This document shows positions 18,001-27,166 of a stretch of DNA of 64,000 nucleotides, in pieces. The notes under the pieces are model-generated. The model was not told the DNA's origin, ran no database searches, and saw only the letters and a program-made list of their open reading frames with translations. The position numbers and the translations under genes were made by a program. Every line of letters starts with the position of its first letter. Position 1 is the first letter of the stretch. This stretch comes from Chryseobacterium sp. CH21 (GTDB lineage Bacteria; Bacteroidota; Bacteroidia; Flavobacteriales; Weeksellaceae), in assembly GCF_004119445.1 (NCBI RefSeq), contig NZ_QICI01000089.1, forward strand, positions 26,263-90,262, written 5' to 3'.

Positions 18001-18468
18001 TTATCTGATTTTTACATTCACATCTTCAAGTTCATTGGTGATTTCCTGCATCATTCTTTTGCTGAAAGACTGGGATATTAAAGGACGTTTAAAATTGGAT
18101 ACATTTTTAAAATTAGCATACAGATAACATCCTATAGGAATAAATCCGACACGAAATGCCTGCAGCTCAAAGCCTTCAAAATTTTCCATTTTATAAATGA
18201 ATTCCTTACGGTTCAAACCACTATTCGTTACGGTAAGAATCTGATTTTGTAAATCAAAATTAACTTTTGGTGGAATAAAAGAAACAATGGTGAGCAATAA
18301 TGAGAAGATAAGCAGAACAATTCCTGTTTTCAGATAGCTGGTATTGATGATCAGAAATACAGAAATACAAACCCATGCTACTACTATAATGTGCTGAAAT
18401 GACATATACTGCTTCACCCGATATCCTGAACCTTCTTTTTTTAAATGTTTAAAATCATTCATATCCAA
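18001..18468 (-). CDS. membrane protein of unknown function, 155 aa, paralogue of 15559-16038
   Basis: Two TM segments (about residues 26-44 and 48-65), then a beta-rich soluble domain (PPKVNFDLQNQILTVTNSG). Same plan as the product of 15559-16038. Only two bases separate it from the DUF4870 gene upstream at 18471, and 28 bp separate it from the lipoprotein gene downstream, so an operon is likely. Confidence 0.8.
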   Translation of the reverse strand: MDMNDFKHLKKEGSGYRVKQYMSFQHIIVVAWVCISVFLIINTSYLKTGIVLLIFSLLLTIVSFIPPKVNFDLQNQILTVTNSGLNRKEFIYKMENFEGFELQAFRVGFIPIGCYLYANFKNVSNFKRPLISQSFSKRMMQEITNELEDVNVKIR

Positions 18469-18470
18469 AA

Positions 18471-18791
18471 TTATCCGATGAAAGAGAATTTGTCTTCAAA
18501 CATTTTTCCAATCATTGGTAAAGGTTTTTCAACATTATTGGCTGCATTAATGATTCCGATGATCATTAATACCAAAGGGATAAATCCAAATATTCCCAGG
18601 ACTCCAATTTTAGTGACCATCATCAGAACATTCAGAATAATAGATAAAACAATGGAAAAAATAAGCAAGCCTAATGACTGCTTCAAATGATATTTTAAAA
18701 GACTGTTCGATTTTTCTTTTCCGATGACGAAGGAAATCAACCATCCGAAAAGGGTAATGTAAGAAACGACAGATAGTGTTTTGTTGTCCAT
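18471..18791 (-). CDS. DUF4870 family membrane protein
   Basis: 106 aa with three hydrophobic segments. LSVVSYITLFGWLISFVIGK and LLKYHLKQSLGLLIFSI match the DUF4870 pattern (a basic HxxQ loop between TM1 and TM2), followed by NAANNVEKPLPMIGKMF. Small inner-membrane protein, unknown function. First gene of the minus-strand run toward 15063. Confidence 0.8.
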   Translation of the reverse strand: MDNKTLSVVSYITLFGWLISFVIGKEKSNSLLKYHLKQSLGLLIFSIVLSIILNVLMMVTKIGVLGIFGFIPLVLMIIGIINAANNVEKPLPMIGKMFEDKFSFIG

Positions 18792-19029
18792 AGCTGTAAA
18801 ATTTTAAATTAATATTCTTTGATTTTTTCTGGTTCAAAGTTGCATCAGAAAAATATTCCAATCTCCATTTCTGCAACTACAAAACATCTTCAACCTGAAA
18901 TATCAGTGACTACAAAACGTCTACAAAAACAAATAACACATTAATTAACAATAACTTAAACAAAACTCATATTTTCATTTTTTTATTTTGGAAATTGACG
19001 GGTGTCTACAATTTTTGTACTTTCACCTT

Positions 19030-20879
19030 ATGAAATTAAAATTCTCTCTTATCTATTGTATACTTTTTATCTGCTCCTTATATCCAGCACAGAATACATT
19101 CATTGATGGGCTTAAAAACCAGTTAAGCGGAGACCATATTTCCACTGCAGAAAAATTCAGAATTTACAATGAGCTTACCGAATATTACAGAGTCAGTGAT
19201 CAATATCCTACAGCTGAAAAATATGTTCAGCAGCAGCTGGAACTTGCTCAAAAGGAAAAAATTATGCTGAACAGGTAAAAGCTCTTACCCAAAAAGGAAT
19301 CATTAAGCTTAACCAATCTGAATACGATAAAGTTTCTTCTATTATAGATGCAGCCAATGCCATTGTTCAAAAGAGTAATGATAAAACGGCTTCATTATAT
19401 GCCAACTATCTGAATATTTATTATAACAACGCTTTAGGCAAGTCTGAAAGCACCATTAAACTCATTCAGAAAACACTTCCATTTGTTGAAAAACAGCCTT
19501 CAGAAATTCTCCTGAATGCCAAGCTTAATTATCTTCTTTACGGAATTTATACGGAATGGAACGATGCTGAAAATGCTACCAAATATGCTAAAAAAGCCAT
19601 CGAGCTTGCTGAAAAATCAGATAACAAAAATTTATTAAGCTCTGCCTATTCTGCTCTTGCTGTATGTTATTCTTTTAAACATGAAAAAACAGGTGACCTG
19701 AAAGATCTGAAACCCGTAATAGAAATGTGCAAAAAGGCAGTAGCCCTGTATCATCAGTTTCCGGGACATGTTTCAGCACATGTGCATGCCATGGCATTGT
19801 TGAATCTTATTAATTATTATCTGAGTTATCCTGTGATGACCCCGGAGATCCGTTTGGAAATTCAGAATAATGCCAACGAAATACTGACTCTTACCCAACA
19901 TACAACCCTAAATCAGGGTATGCAGGCCGGTGCACTTGGCATTTTGAGCAATCTTGCAACACGGGATCAGAATAATACTTTAGCTGAACAGTATCTTCTG
20001 AAAGCTGAACAGATTCTTCTTACTCAACAGCCGGTTTATTACCATGTGATGGTTAATGTAGTGAAAGATCTTGCTCAGCTTTATGCCAAACAAAGAAATT
20101 ACCAGAAAGCATTTGAATACGAGTCGAAAGTATCGGAATATAGCAATCTTCTTTTTGACGAAGGGCAAGCTGAAACTGCCAAAAGACTGGAAGCTCAATA
20201 TCAGTCCCAGAGAAAAGAATCGGAACTTAAAGCTCTCACCGAGAAAACCGCCAGCCTGAAAAAAGAAAAACTTCTGTATATCGGTTTAGGAATTATCGGA
20301 TTGATTGGGGCATTCTTTATGTTCCGTTCTTATCATTTTAAGCTCCGGTATTCTATTGAAAGAGAAAATAAGCTTGACACGGAAAAACATGAGGCCGAAA
20401 TGCAGATTAAGCTTCAGGAAGAAGAACAGGCCAGATTAAAGGCAGAACAGGAACTTCTTACACTTCAACAACAGAAACTTCAAAGCGAGGTACTGGCAAG
20501 CCAGCTTCATATCCAGCATAAGAATGAGGTTCTTCAGCAGCTCCAGACCCAGCTTTCTGATACAGATATCAATATTCAGAAGGTTGTAAAGGGAGAAAAC
20601 CGGGTGGATAATGATTTTGAAAAAATAAGATTCACCATTCAGGAGCTGCATCCGGATTTCTTTAAAAACATCAATGAAAAAGCAAAGCAAAAACTGACTG
20701 CTCTGGATCTGAAATACTGTGCTTACATTTATCTGGGTATGGATACAAAACAAATTGCCAATCTACTTAATGTAGAACCTAAAAGTGTAAGAATGACCAA
20801 ATACCGTCTGAAAAAGAAATTCGGGCTGGATGAAAATACAGCTTTAGAATCTTTTTTTCAGGGTGTATTTTCAGAGTAA
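19030..20879 (+). CDS. TPR-TM-HTH regulator with homopolymer frameshift
   Basis: The start at 19030 gives a signal peptide (MKLKFSLIYCILFICSLYPA). The frame leaves at the A6 run 19256-19261; adding one A joins AEQVKALTQKGIIKLNQSEYD and gives a 616-aa protein. Domain order: signal peptide; several TPR-like helices (YAKKAIELAEKSDNKNLLSS); one TM (LLYIGLGIIGLIGAFFMF); a long Lys/Glu coiled coil; and a C-terminal LuxR-type HTH (LTALDLKYCAYIYLGMDTKQ, NVEPKSVRMTKYRLKKKFGL). Such TPR/HTH proteins in Flavobacteriia sense a signal through the periplasmic TPR domain. It is transcribed towards the RiPP cluster 619 bp away; whether it controls it is unknown. Confidence 0.85.
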
Positions 20880-21498
20880 ATAATAAGAATATTTTTTACT
20901 TTCATCTCAATCCTTAAGCTTTTTAGCATCGAGCTAGAAAGCTTCTTTTTTATAAGTCGAATTCATTTACCAGGATCTATACTGTTACAAAAAAACTTTT
21001 TTGTGAAAATTCACAAGATATTCACTTCTTTTTTGAAGTAAAAAGTGCTCTTTTTTCATAAGTAATACTACTGAAAGCATGCAAATTCTGATCAAAAAAA
21101 ACTCTTTATTATGCAGCTTAATTAGCAATTCTTATTATTCTCAGGTATTGTACAATAGAATATATTACCGTACAACCTACCATTATAATCTGTTCTTTTC
21201 TTAAGATTATCATTATTTAATTTATACTTTTTCAAATTTCAGATATTTCACTCAATCTGATTTCTAAACTGCTGTAAAAATTGCATCTGTGTACAAAGTA
21301 AAATACAAATCATTTACACATTATATCTCTTTGAAGTGAACCGAATATTTATAGTTTTATCCCATCAACGTTGAAGAAATACATTCTTTCAATTTAACAG
21401 CATGTGTACAGTGCATGATAAAAAGAAAGAATTATTCAACCCAATGTCAGGGTTTATTTGACAAATATGATTTTATGCAACACAACAACATTACAAAC
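20880..21498 (+). other. 619-bp AT-rich intergenic region upstream of the RiPP precursor
   Basis: Contains AAGCTTTTTAGC...GCTAGAAAGCTTC near 20915-20952, probably the terminator of the HTH regulator. The rest is AT-rich, with no frame, tRNA or clear TAnnTTTG box that I can support. It must carry the promoter of the RiPP operon. Confidence 0.5.
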
Positions 21499-21699
21499 AT
21501 GAAAAAATTAAATGGAATGAAGAGTAGTTTCTCTTCTTTGGAAAACAAAAAATTGGCCAATACAAGAAGTATTATTGGTGGAGGAGCAACAAATGAAAAG
21601 TCAACTTGCGAAACCGGGCCTAATGGACAGCCAGGTAATACAGGTGATACAATAATTTGTATCGATGGAAAACAAGTCGCTACGATGACTATTGATTAG
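21499..21699 (+). CDS. grasp-with-spasm-type RiPP precursor peptide
   Basis: 66 aa from ATG 21499, chosen over the upstream in-frame ATG 21415 because the leader then begins MKKLNGMKSSFSSLENKKL, as in Bacteroidetes double-glycine leaders. The leader ends at TRSIIGGG, a cleavage site. The core (about 37 aa) is rich in Thr, Gly, Glu, Asn and Asp, with two Cys (TCETGPNGQPG and TIICIDGKQ), giving possible sites for ester or amide links by an ATP-grasp enzyme. It is followed by a terminator and then the processing genes. The chemical product cannot be predicted from sequence alone. Confidence 0.85.
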   Translation: MKKLNGMKSSFSSLENKKLANTRSIIGGGATNEKSTCETGPNGQPGNTGDTIICIDGKQVATMTID

Positions 21700-21706
21700 A
21701 TATTGC

Positions 21707-21730
21707 GGAGGGGAACATACCCCTCCTTTT
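21707..21730 (+). terminator. attenuating terminator between precursor and maturation genes
   Basis: GGAGGGG / CCCCTCC stem with a six-base loop and TTTT, eight bases after the precursor stop. Probably makes precursor mRNA more abundant than the downstream genes. Confidence 0.8.
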
Positions 21731-21759
21731 CAACAATAAACGGAATATAAATTTCAATA

Positions 21760-22650
21760 ATGAATAGAAAAATAAATTTCATACTGCTTATACTTCTGTT
21801 TTTCTTTTCCTGCAAAAGTAAAAAGCTAAACTATATTAATTATTATCACGAAGTATATGCTATAGACAGTATTCATAGTGTAAATAAGGATACATTGGCT
21901 ACGATTAAAAAGTATAAAAGGTTATTTAGAAAATACCCACCTGTTCAAAATGAAAGAATAGAAGAGTATGAAAAATATATTAAATATGCTGACCGATATA
22001 ATAAAAACTTCGGAGGGCATAAAAGTTTAGACAAACTAATAACACAGGTAGGCCCCTACTGGAAATATAAAAGACAAGATGCAGAATTTTTTAAACTCTA
22101 TAAAAAATATGGCATTGATAGTATAATTGTAGAACAGAAAGTAAATGAATGGAAGAGAGGGCTAAATAAAACATTGATTGATTCTTTCAGCATCGCATTT
22201 GAAAGAGATCAATATAATGAACGAAAAGGGCCATCCGTTGAAACCAATGATAGAAAAAATGCTAATCTTCTCTTATGGACATTTAAAAATTACGGTTTTC
22301 CATCAAAGCAAAAAATTGGATTGGTAGGAAATAATAATACATTTATGCCTATGGGTGTGCTGCTTAATCATATGGCAGGATCTCAGAATTATGAATATTT
22401 TAAAGTAAAGTTACTGGAATATGTAAAATCCGGAGAATGTACTCCCAGAGAATACATCGAGATGGTGGACAAACATCAGTATATAAACTCCTCCGAATCA
22501 ACTTATGGGATATTTCTCCACTATTCTACCCCAACTTTCAATGCTTCGGATTCATCACGCATTAATAGAAACCGGAAGGCTGTTGGATTTCCCAGTCTAA
22601 AAGAATCGTCCAATATCACTAAAGATTTTCAAAAGAAGATAAAACAATAA
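21760..22650 (+). CDS. lipoprotein with DUF6624-like C-terminal domain
   Basis: 296 aa. MNRKINFILLILLFFFSCKS is a lipoprotein signal (Cys 18). Helical linker with KYIKYADRYNKNFGGHKSLD. The C-terminal 170 residues contain AFERDQYNERKGP, TFKNYGFPSKQKIGLVG, LLNHMAGSQNYEYFK and SRINRNRKAVGF, which fit the DUF6624 pattern as I recall it. It sits between the precursor/terminator and the ATP-grasp gene on the same strand, so it is probably part of the RiPP operon, as an immunity, export or surface-binding lipoprotein. Role is inference from position. Confidence 0.7.
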   Translation: MNRKINFILLILLFFFSCKSKKLNYINYYHEVYAIDSIHSVNKDTLATIKKYKRLFRKYPPVQNERIEEYEKYIKYADRYNKNFGGHKSLDKLITQVGPYWKYKRQDAEFFKLYKKYGIDSIIVEQKVNEWKRGLNKTLIDSFSIAFERDQYNERKGPSVETNDRKNANLLLWTFKNYGFPSKQKIGLVGNNNTFMPMGVLLNHMAGSQNYEYFKVKLLEYVKSGECTPREYIEMVDKHQYINSSESTYGIFLHYSTPTFNASDSSRINRNRKAVGFPSLKESSNITKDFQKKIKQ

Positions 22651-22707
22651 TACGCTCCAGCATTCAGAATTTCAAATGATTTACAAATTTTTTCCAGAAA
22701 AACACCT

Positions 22708-23608
22708 ATGATACTTATTCTTTCCCAGAAAAATGAAACAGCTACTATAGAAGTAATCAGAGGCTTGATAGCTCTGAAAAAAAAGTTTATCCGGGTTCAT
22801 GAAGATGAAGCATTTGAGATAAAAACGATAGAAAAAAGAATTCTAATTGAAAGCAGCCGGAATAGATTTTTTATTGATGAAATTGATAGCGTTTGGTACA
22901 GAAGAGGCGGATTAAACTTCAGGCGTTTGAAATACAATAATCATTCAATCCTTCTTAATATGAATGAAACCCAATATTGGCTTGAAGATTATATACAAAA
23001 AACACTCGAATCTAAAAAACATATCAATAAAGAAAGAACTTCACATGTCAACAAACTTATTGTACTTGATAAAGCCAAAGAACTGGGCTTTGACATCCCA
23101 GAATACTTCTTGGCAGATAATACCAATCAGGTTGAACTCAATAAAACAATTCTAAAAACAATTAATGGAAATGTGATTTTAGACGAAATCAAAAAAGATT
23201 TCAGTGGGTTCATGTATACAATGGTAGTTGAAGAACATGAAAATCATGATTTTTCATCACTTTTTTCAGGAAAAAATTGAAAAAGATTTTGAAATAAGAA
23301 CTTTTTATTTGAATGGCCATTGCTGGTCTATGGCTATTTTTTCACAGAATGATGAACAAACAAAAACAGATTTCAGAAAATACAATAAAAAGAAGCCCAA
23401 TAGAAATGTACCCTATCTTCTTCCAAAACATATAGAGGACAAAATAGAATTATTAATGAAATCTTTAGATATTAATTGCGGGTCTCTAGATTTTATAAAG
23501 GCAGGAGAAAAATATTATTTTCTGGAAATCAACCCCATTGGTCAGTTTTCAAGCTTATCCCGAACATGTAACTATGCATTGGAACAAAAATTAGCTGAAT
23601 ATTTATGA
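22708..23608 (+). CDS. ATP-grasp peptide maturase (grasp-with-spasm type), frameshifted
   Basis: MILILSQKNETATIEVIRGL and VWYRRGGLNFRRLKYNN are the N-terminal signature of the RiPP ATP-grasp ligases (microviridin-like). The frame ends early at 23280 because the T6 run 23261-23266 has one base too many; with T5 it continues into FQEKIEKDFEIRTFYLNGH and ends at 23608, 299 aa. The C-terminal LDFIKAGEKYYFLEINPIGQ carries the Mg/ATP-binding Glu and Asn. Such enzymes use ATP to link acidic side chains to Thr, Ser or Lys in the core peptide. The intact 60-aa frame that follows overlaps its stop (ATGA). Confidence 0.85.
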
Positions 23609-23787
23609 AAAGATTATATAAAGAAAAAAATAAATTACCCTTAACATTTAAATACCTTGATTTATTTAAAACCAAGAACACCAGCAAATTAAATAGTGAC
23701 ACCTTATACTATTTAAATTCAGACAAATTTCAGACAGTCTATTATCCTAGAGAAAAACCCTTAAAATCTCTACATCGGCTATTATGA
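23605..23787 (+). CDS. small basic protein of unknown function, 60 aa
   Basis: ATG 23605 overlaps the TGA of the ATP-grasp gene, which suggests translational coupling. MKRLYKEKNKLPLTFKYLDL is basic; the rest has no TM helix or Cys. There is no double-glycine motif. It may be a small partner of the maturase (for example a leader-binding element) or a decayed gene. Family not recognised. Confidence is for a real coding gene. Confidence 0.5.
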   Translation: MKRLYKEKNKLPLTFKYLDLFKTKNTSKLNSDTLYYLNSDKFQTVYYPREKPLKSLHRLL

Positions 23788-23859
23788 AATATTTTTAGAT
23801 ATCAGATGTACCTCCTATTGAATTAAATGACAAACTCAAAATAGATAATCACTATAAAA

Positions 23860-24669
23860 ATGAATAAATTAATCTTAATATTTGTATTTCTAACTTCCTT
23901 TTGTTTCGGGCAGCAAATGAGTTTTATTTATGAAGTAAGTTACCGGTTAAATCATAAAACACCCGATGTGTTTACTACAAAAACAATGATTTTAGATTTT
24001 GTAGATAAACAATCTATCTTCAGAGAAAGTATGGATCGGAAATCAGATTCATTAAAATTGAACAATGCCTTTCCTATGCTTTCTTCAGGTTTTGAAAACC
24101 AATTTTACATAAAGAAAGATTTTTCAAATCATAAAATATCAAAAATAATTACAAATGGTCAATTCTGCTATCTTCTCCCTATTGATGAAACCATGCAATG
24201 GAAGATATCCTCAGAAAAGAAAAAAATTGGAATTTATAATTCTCAAAAAGCTGTGGTTACTTATGGGAATCGAGAATGGACAGCATGGTTTTCTAATGAT
24301 ATTCCCATTAATGAAGGTCCCTATATTTTCAGTGGTTTACCTGGGCTCATTATTTCTATAACAGACCGCAGTGGAGATTATAAGTTTGATTTGGTACAAG
24401 TTAAAAAATCCGCAAGCTTATTCAATGCCAGAACAAAACCAATATTGATTGATTGGAATAAATATGATCAATTGGCTAAATCATATTATGATAATCCTAA
24501 TGCAGAAATGGAACAGAAAATCAGAAATGCTAAAAAAGTTGTTATGCAAGATGCTCACGGAAATGTTATTGATATTGATTTTAGGCAAATGAATAAAGAA
24601 GAGCAAGACAATATAAGAAACAACAACAATCCAATCGAACTTAATCATCAGATTATATATAAGCAGTGA
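23860..24669 (+). CDS. GLPGLI family protein, copy 1
   Basis: 269 aa with a signal peptide (MNKLILIFVFLTSFCFGQQ). The signature FSGLPGLIISI lies near the middle, preceded by REWTAWFSNDIPINEGPY, the conserved GLPGLI context. C-terminal NNNNPIELNHQIIYKQ. Secreted or periplasmic. In Bacteroidetes these proteins are found next to the ATP-grasp/SPASM systems. It is one of two adjacent copies (next at 24748), about 35-40% alike by eye in the GLPGLI region. Function not established. Confidence 0.9.
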   Translation: MNKLILIFVFLTSFCFGQQMSFIYEVSYRLNHKTPDVFTTKTMILDFVDKQSIFRESMDRKSDSLKLNNAFPMLSSGFENQFYIKKDFSNHKISKIITNGQFCYLLPIDETMQWKISSEKKKIGIYNSQKAVVTYGNREWTAWFSNDIPINEGPYIFSGLPGLIISITDRSGDYKFDLVQVKKSASLFNARTKPILIDWNKYDQLAKSYYDNPNAEMEQKIRNAKKVVMQDAHGNVIDIDFRQMNKEEQDNIRNNNNPIELNHQIIYKQ

Positions 24670-24747
24670 CTCTAAACAGGAATATTCCAAATTCTAAGTT
24701 CCAAGTAATAAAATACTGAAAATAATCTCCATTTTAAACCATAGACT

Positions 24748-25563
24748 ATGAAAGCTTTGAATTTTTACCGGTTCTTTTTTCTATTCATTATTTCTACATC
24801 TTTAAAGGCGCAAAACTCAAGTTTTATATATGAACTCAATTATAAACCTAATTCCGATAGTTTAAAAACTGAAAAAATTATTTTCTATTTAGATGTTAGA
24901 GGTAAAGAATCTTCTTTCCGGTCACATCAATTTCGTAGGTCAGATTCATTAAGGGCAAAGCAAGGCTGGGGAAATGGGTTTGATATGGAATACAATAATA
25001 AACAGCTGTACATTTATAAAAAAGAAGGAAATCGTGAAGCTTTTAAATATGTCTTTGTTCCTTTGATTTATAATACCTACGCTATTCCTATTCAAGAAGA
25101 ATTTCATTGGAAAATTATTGAAGAAAAAAAGAAAATTGGACAATACAATTGTCAAAAAGCAGAAGTAGAATACGGGGGAAGAAAGTGGATCGCTTGGTTT
25201 ACAACTGAAATTCCACTACAGCAAGGCCCTTATATATTTTGTGGATTGCCAGGCCTGATTGTAAAAATTTCTGATGAAAATTTTGATTATGATTTTGAAC
25301 TCACTCAAGTAAAAGACTTTAAATGGAAAGCGCTTTATATAGATACATATCAAAAGAAAATTAGTTGGGAAGACTTTCAAAAGCTCCAAAAAAATTATTA
25401 TACCGAACCATTGTCTATGATTAATAAATCTGATATAACATCTCACGATGAAAGCGGAAATATAATAAAAACCAATTTTAAACAAATGAAAGAGACTATC
25501 AAAAAAAGAATTCGTGAGAATAACAATCCCATTGAACTCAATCACAAAATTGAGTATAAGTAA
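24748..25563 (+). CDS. GLPGLI family protein, copy 2
   Basis: 271 aa with a signal peptide (MKALNFYRFFFLFIISTSLKAQ). Shares with its neighbour KWIAWFTTEIPLQQGPYIF and FCGLPGLIVKI, and the ending NNNPIELNHKIEYK. Gap of 78 bp from copy 1. The downstream SPASM gene starts 58 bp after its stop at 25622. The pair probably arose by tandem duplication and diverged. Function not established. Confidence 0.9.
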   Translation: MKALNFYRFFFLFIISTSLKAQNSSFIYELNYKPNSDSLKTEKIIFYLDVRGKESSFRSHQFRRSDSLRAKQGWGNGFDMEYNNKQLYIYKKEGNREAFKYVFVPLIYNTYAIPIQEEFHWKIIEEKKKIGQYNCQKAEVEYGGRKWIAWFTTEIPLQQGPYIFCGLPGLIVKISDENFDYDFELTQVKDFKWKALYIDTYQKKISWEDFQKLQKNYYTEPLSMINKSDITSHDESGNIIKTNFKQMKETIKKRIRENNNPIELNHKIEYK

Positions 25564-25621
25564 CTTTAAGATCATTGGATTATCCAGAAAAACAATTAGT
25601 CTCAATATAATTTATTACCTC

Positions 25622-26692
25622 ATGACCTATTTCAATCTATTCAGCAACATTCTAGCCACTAAAGGCTCAACCCGGATACTTATCTCGGATCTGCAGAGAA
25701 ACACGTCAGAATTATATCCTTTGGAGCTGTATGAGATTATTGTAGAGCTCAAATCTCATTCTATTGAAGACATGATGAGAAATTATGATGCAGAGTCCCA
25801 AGAAATTATTCAGGAATACCTCAACCTTTTGTTAGAAAAAGAATATGGATTTATCAGTAAAAATGACTGGGACCGGAATTTCCCTCCCCTTTCTTATGAA
25901 TATTATGAGCCCAGTACCATCACCCATATCTTTATAGAACTGGAAGAAATAAGCGTACTCAATACAATAAAATCTTCAATAGAAAACCTGGGAATCAAGC
26001 ATTTGGTTATTTATTATTTAAAAGCACTCACTGCACAGGAATTAATAGAAATTGACGAAACCTTCAAAACCTCAGTTTTATCCGGCATAGAAATATTTTC
26101 TCCTTTTCATCGGGATGTGGATCTGTCTTTTATACAGGTTATTCAACAGAATACAGTCAGAATTTACAGTCTTATTTTCTACAATTGTCCCCAATCTCCT
26201 TTCAAAGCTAAAAATGAATTCAGATTCTCATTAAGGTTCCTTAAAGATGAGCTGCAATTATCTGCCTGTGGAAAAGTGGAACTGAAATACTTCAATACCA
26301 ACATCAGTAAAGTATTGGAAGCCATCAACCACAACTCCTGCCTGTATAAAAAGATAGGTATTGACAAAAACGGTACTATTAAAAACTGTCCGCTAATGGC
26401 GGAAAGCTTTGGAAATATTCATATCAGTAATCTTGAAGAAGCCATCCATCAGCCCGGCTTCAAAAAATATTGGGATCTGACCAAAGATTATATAGAAACT
26501 TGCAAAGACTGCGAATTCCGCTATGTCTGTACAGATTGCAGAGCCTATACGGAGGGCAACGAGAAAAACAAAGCAGATCTTGACATCTCCAAACCTTTAA
26601 AATGCGGCTACAATCCTTATACAGGAGAATGGAAAGATTGGACAAAAAATCCTTTAAAGAAGAAAAGGTTCAATTCGTTGGCGCTTAAATAG
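25622..26692 (+). CDS. SPASM-domain peptide maturase (grasp-with-spasm type)
   Basis: 356 aa from ATG 25622, which begins MTYFNLFSNILATKGSTRIL as expected for this family; an ATG at 25514 would overlap the GLPGLI gene. C-terminal region contains NSCLYKKIGID, TIKNCPLM and ETCKDCEFRYVCTDCRAY, then LKCGYNP, a cysteine array of the SPASM type (auxiliary Fe-S clusters). I see no CxxxCxxC radical SAM motif in the N-terminal half, matching the description of this family as SPASM without classic radical SAM. It probably partners with the ATP-grasp enzyme on the precursor at 21499. Confidence 0.85.
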   Translation: MTYFNLFSNILATKGSTRILISDLQRNTSELYPLELYEIIVELKSHSIEDMMRNYDAESQEIIQEYLNLLLEKEYGFISKNDWDRNFPPLSYEYYEPSTITHIFIELEEISVLNTIKSSIENLGIKHLVIYYLKALTAQELIEIDETFKTSVLSGIEIFSPFHRDVDLSFIQVIQQNTVRIYSLIFYNCPQSPFKAKNEFRFSLRFLKDELQLSACGKVELKYFNTNISKVLEAINHNSCLYKKIGIDKNGTIKNCPLMAESFGNIHISNLEEAIHQPGFKKYWDLTKDYIETCKDCEFRYVCTDCRAYTEGNEKNKADLDISKPLKCGYNPYTGEWKDWTKNPLKKKRFNSLALK

Positions 26693-26715
26693 TTTTTTTA
26701 CTCCTTTTATTATTC

Positions 26716-26750
26716 AAAAACCGCTTTTAAATTCTATTTAAAAGCGGTTT
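26716..26750 (+). terminator. terminator at the end of the RiPP cluster
   Basis: AAACCGCTTTTAAA / TTTAAAAGCGGTTT stem with a TTCTA loop, 24 bp after the SPASM stop. Confidence 0.85.
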
Positions 26751-26776
26751 GTTATTTTATAATAATTAATTATATT

Positions 26777-27154
26777 TTATTTAAAAAACTTCCATTTCGG
26801 GATAATGGCAAGCATACCAAATCCTGTGAACAGGAAAAGATTGGTAACATCCGTATACAAAAATGTAGACAGATAGTAATTGTGCATAAAGAAGTGCAGT
26901 ACCAATAAAACAGGAAACATAAAGATTCCTATTTTTCTGTAAAAAAACATGAGCACCAACCCAATCATCATCAGCACGTCAATTGAAAAAATAACATAGA
27001 AATACCACCTTGGAATCTGCAGATATTCATGCTGCAGATATTCATCCACATCTATTCCCAGTCCCATTATGGTAAACAACATTAAGGCTGCAAATGCCAG
27101 TACAAATCCCCATCCTTTCTTCGGATCTTCGTCAAAATAGCTGTATTCTTCCAT
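26777..27154 (-). CDS. four-TM membrane protein of unknown function
   Basis: 125 aa. After a short acidic start (MEEYSYFDEDPKKGW) there are four hydrophobic segments at about residues 16-33, 50-66, 73-90 and 96-115, ending basic (PKWKFFK). No cysteine pairs or known motif. Gene lies between the RiPP terminator and the Lrp regulator terminator at 27167. Unrecognised; a real gene by codon use and TM pattern. Confidence 0.75.
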   Translation of the reverse strand: MEEYSYFDEDPKKGWGFVLAFAALMLFTIMGLGIDVDEYLQHEYLQIPRWYFYVIFSIDVLMMIGLVLMFFYRKIGIFMFPVLLVLHFFMHNYYLSTFLYTDVTNLFLFTGFGMLAIIPKWKFFK

Positions 27155-27166
27155 ACCTACAAAAAT

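Noticed and set aside
21064..21190. Possible second precursor peptide MQILIKKNSLLC
   Set aside because: No GG motif, no homology to the first precursor and no ribosome-binding context; likely chance.
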